DNA of 9,577 bases from an uncultured Bacteroidota bacterium (GTDB lineage Bacteria > Bacteroidota > Bacteroidia > Bacteroidales > VadinHA17): positions 1-9,577 of the forward strand of contig CAIPJU010000821.1 in the NCBI GenBank assembly GCA_903865465.1. Direction: 5' to 3'. Shown here in pieces: positions 7,183 through 9,577 of this stretch. The first letter of the stretch is position 1, and each line of letters opens with the position of its first letter. The position numbers were made by a program, and so were the translations under genes. Below the pieces are notes generated by a model. The model did not search any database and had not been told where the DNA came from. It worked only from the letters and a program-made list of their open reading frames with translations.

Positions 7183-9577
7183 TCAAACCCTTTTAAGGAT
7201 TTGTATATTTTCGGGATAATTCTTCAATAACTTAAGCATTCCGTCAATATCAAAAGTATTTGCAGCATTCAGCAAATTCTCCCCATACTCTGTTATCAGT
7301 TTACTCTTATGGTTGATTCCAAGTTCGAAAAGTGACAAACCAAACATTTTTACCTTTTCCAATGGTTGTCTTAATTCAAATGATTTGTATGTCTCAAGCA
7401 AACTCCCTTCAAGAGAATCAATCAATCCTGCCGGATCAATAATCTCTTCCTTTTCATCCGCCTCCTTCTGAATTTGCCTGTTGGCTTCTTCCGGGCTGCT
7501 TACTGCCTGAACTTCTTCCTTAAAGGATATACCTGGAAGTGTGATGACAAATTTACTGCCCATCCCTAACTGAGAGATAACATTTATCGTCCCTTTCATC
7601 TTATCCACTATCAGTTTGGTGAGCGCCAGTCCGACTCCTATGCCACCATGAACGGTCTTCTTTTCAGCCTGTGAAAAAGATTCAAACAACCTCTTCTGGA
7701 AATCTTCCGACATACCTCGCCCTGTATCCCGAACTTCAAGAATAAGGTCTGTTTTCTTAATCTTATTGTTTTTATTCAGTGTCCTTGTAATAATTGCAAC
7801 CTCACCACTATCGGTAAAATTTATTGCATTATCCACCAGACTGGTCACTATTTGTGATAACCTTCGGCCATCCATCCTAATGGAAGTTGGTAAGTTCTGA
7901 TCTATATCCGTTTTTAATACCAGTCCTTTCTCAGAAACCTTTGCAGAAAAGTTCCTTTCAATCTCGCTGAAGAAAGCGAAAGTCTCAACATAATCCCAGT
8001 TCAGCTCAAATTCAGTCTTCTCGAAGTTAATTAGGTCAAGAATATCATCAACCATTGACAACAACCTTATCCCGCTTGTGTTAATCGACTGGGAGTATTT
8101 TTTCCTGGAATTCCCTTCTGCCTTTTCAAGTAACTCTGCATATCCAATTATCGCATTAAGGGGAGTCCTGAATTCATGACTTATATTCAGCAGGAAATCA
8201 CTTTTCGTTTTGTTTGCACTCTCAGCTTCTGTTTTCGCCTTTTTAAGCTGATCCTGAACTTCCTTTAAGTCAGACACATCGTGGCATATACCTGTTACTT
8301 TCAATGGTTTTTCCCCATCATATTCTGTTCTTGCAACAAGACGAATCCATTTTATTGTCCCATCATGGCATATGATTCTATAATCAGTTATCAGGGGGTC
8401 TTTATTGACAATAGCAGACTGAATTGTCATAAGAACCCTTTCCTTATCATCGGGATGTACAGTATTAAACAAATTGTGATAAGGTTCAGAAGCGGAGGGA
8501 TTTATACCATATAGTTTGAATAATTCCTCAGACCTGTATAATGAATTGGCTACCACATCCCATTCCCAGACACCCGCTTTGCCGGCTTCCTGGGCAATCT
8601 TAAGTGTATTATTAACCCTGGAAAGTTCAATTTCCTTAATTTTTAAATCAGTAATATCAAAACAAATACCTGTTAAAGTAACAAATCCTCCCTCGCTGAT
8701 TACCTTTTTTGCTGCCGCATGTAACCACTTGACAGATTTATCGGGCATTATTATCCTGTATTCAAATGACAAAGGTCTTCCGGTTTCAAGGGTTTCGGCA
8801 ATCTTTTCCCGGGTCATCAATAAATCATCAGGGTGCAGTGATTTTTCCAAAGTTTCAATGGTTGGCGGGGCAGATGAATCCAACCCATTAAGTTTAAGAA
8901 ATTCATCAGACCAGTTGATTGTGTGATTTTGAATATCCCAATCTATCGTACCTGAATTGCTTGCTTCAATAGCCAGCTTAACCCTGGTATTCATCCTGTT
9001 AAGCTCTCCGATAGATCTCTTTTGTATTTTAATAAACATTAAGGTTTGGTAGATCACGGCGATCAGTATAATAAACAACAGGACAATTCCAACTCCGATA
9101 AGGGCAAACATTTTTCTGCCGGAGAGCGAGATTTCATTTTTAATCTCAGAGGATTGTACCTTATCTTCCCGAATACTGATCCTGTCCAATTGTTTTTCGA
9201 CACTGTCGACAAGAATTATTCCATACTCCTGACCGAGCATTTTTGCTGCTGAATCCCTGCCATGACTCTTATAGGCCTCTAAAACATTTTCCGAAAACTT
9301 TATTCTCTCATCAATGTATCGGTTTGCAATTTTGAATTGGGTTTTTATTTCATTTTGACCATTCAGCAAACTATCAGACTGCATAATTCTTAACTGAATA
9401 TCCTGCTTCGCATGCTCAGTCCTGTCAAGCAATTCCTTATCTGATGTTAAAATATATCCCCTTAAAGAGTTTTGATAATTATCCACATCTGATTTTGTCA
9501 AATTAAGAAAATCCTGAATTTGATTGGCCTCATTAACAATTATTATAGATTTATTAGTAAAGCTCTCCCGTTCATAC
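7183..9577 (-). CDS. Membrane-bound CHASE3/PAS/PAS sensor histidine kinase (5' end outside window)
   Basis: The frame stays open through the right edge, so the start lies outside; the TTG at 9501 is internal. About 797 residues are visible, numbered here from the codon at 9576. Residues 1-~150 form the outer part of a CHASE3-type sensor, with the typical LRGYILTSDKELL (38-50). The membrane segment just inside this (MFALIGVGIVLLFIILIAVI, 156-175) is visible; the first membrane helix should be beyond the edge. Two PAS domains of the PAS_3 type follow (~198-313 and ~325-440), each with a HPDD motif and a WDI/WDV strand. HisKA has SHEFRTPLNAI with His467 as phospho-acceptor. The HATPase part has VDNAINF (N-box, Asn583), DTGRGM (617-622), LFESFSQ and GIGVGLAL (645-652). 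After the HATPase come a charged linker and an all-helical tail (~715-797) that resembles modules usually found after a receiver domain, but no receiver is present. No response regulator is adjacent. The ligand is unknown. Confidence 0.93.
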   Translation of the reverse strand, partial: YERESFTNKSIIIVNEANQIQDFLNLTKSDVDNYQNSLRGYILTSDKELLDRTEHAKQDIQLRIMQSDSLLNGQNEIKTQFKIANRYIDERIKFSENVLEAYKSHGRDSAAKMLGQEYGIILVDSVEKQLDRISIREDKVQSSEIKNEISLSGRKMFALIGVGIVLLFIILIAVIYQTLMFIKIQKRSIGELNRMNTRVKLAIEASNSGTIDWDIQNHTINWSDEFLKLNGLDSSAPPTIETLEKSLHPDDLLMTREKIAETLETGRPLSFEYRIIMPDKSVKWLHAAAKKVISEGGFVTLTGICFDITDLKIKEIELSRVNNTLKIAQEAGKAGVWEWDVVANSLYRSEELFKLYGINPSASEPYHNLFNTVHPDDKERVLMTIQSAIVNKDPLITDYRIICHDGTIKWIRLVARTEYDGEKPLKVTGICHDVSDLKEVQDQLKKAKTEAESANKTKSDFLLNISHEFRTPLNAIIGYAELLEKAEGNSRKKYSQSINTSGIRLLSMVDDILDLINFEKTEFELNWDYVETFAFFSEIERNFSAKVSEKGLVLKTDIDQNLPTSIRMDGRRLSQIVTSLVDNAINFTDSGEVAIITRTLNKNNKIKKTDLILEVRDTGRGMSEDFQKRLFESFSQAEKKTVHGGIGVGLALTKLIVDKMKGTINVISQLGMGSKFVITLPGISFKEEVQAVSSPEEANRQIQKEADEKEEIIDPAGLIDSLEGSLLETYKSFELRQPLEKVKMFGLSLFELGINHKSKLITEYGENLLNAANTFDIDGMLKLLKNYPENIQILKRV

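Noticed and set aside
8281..9252. Plus-strand frames opposite the large kinase
   Set aside because: They are shadows of the kinase reading frame, which has recognisable PAS and CHASE3 motifs throughout.
1..9577. CRISPR arrays, tRNA or rRNA genes, insertion sequences, phage or defence genes
   Set aside because: I looked for direct repeat arrays, transposase-like frames, terminal inverted repeats and RNA-gene signatures and saw none.

Overview
The window looks like a stretch of a Bacteroidota chromosome, probably from the order Bacteroidales or a relative. The signs are start sites with A/T-rich leaders and no clear Shine-Dalgarno sequence, a TAnnTTTG-type -7 promoter element, a secreted tricorn-like S41 peptidase, a DUF3089 lipoprotein, and a lipoprotein remnant whose sequence resembles the Bacteroidota 'IPDxNFLNxLI' leucine-rich-repeat surface proteins. 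The assignment is an inference from gene content. No rRNA, tRNA, CRISPR array, insertion sequence or phage gene was seen.

Left part (1-1570, minus strand): a soluble PAS-domain histidine kinase (377-1525) has a likely promoter just upstream (1561-1568). It is followed 102 bases downstream by a very short lipoprotein ORF (104-274). This ORF has a full signal peptide and the start of a leucine-rich-repeat domain, then stops, so it is probably a truncated gene.

Middle part (1570-6548): an A/T-rich divergent gap leads to two plus-strand genes for exported proteins. The first is a DUF3089 alpha/beta-hydrolase lipoprotein (2055-3068). The second is a 1101-residue tricorn-type peptidase (3243-6548) with two beta-propeller regions, a charged linker, a PDZ-like region and an S41 catalytic domain. 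A possible terminator and a separate inverted repeat lie between them, so they may be separate transcription units.

Right part (6549-9577): a gap of about 630 bases holds what looks like a decayed secreted-protein gene (6932-7154). It converges on a large membrane-bound sensor kinase on the minus strand (7183 to beyond the right edge). That kinase has CHASE3, transmembrane, two PAS, HisKA and HATPase parts and an unusual C-terminal helical tail.

Together the genes suggest ordinary envelope proteolysis/hydrolysis functions flanked by two orphan sensor kinases; no response regulator gene is in view. I see no convincing new multi-gene system. The most interesting points are the Cys/His cluster in the small kinase's PAS domain, the two secreted-gene remnants, the altered catalytic region of the tricorn homologue, and the receiver-less C-terminal module of the large kinase.
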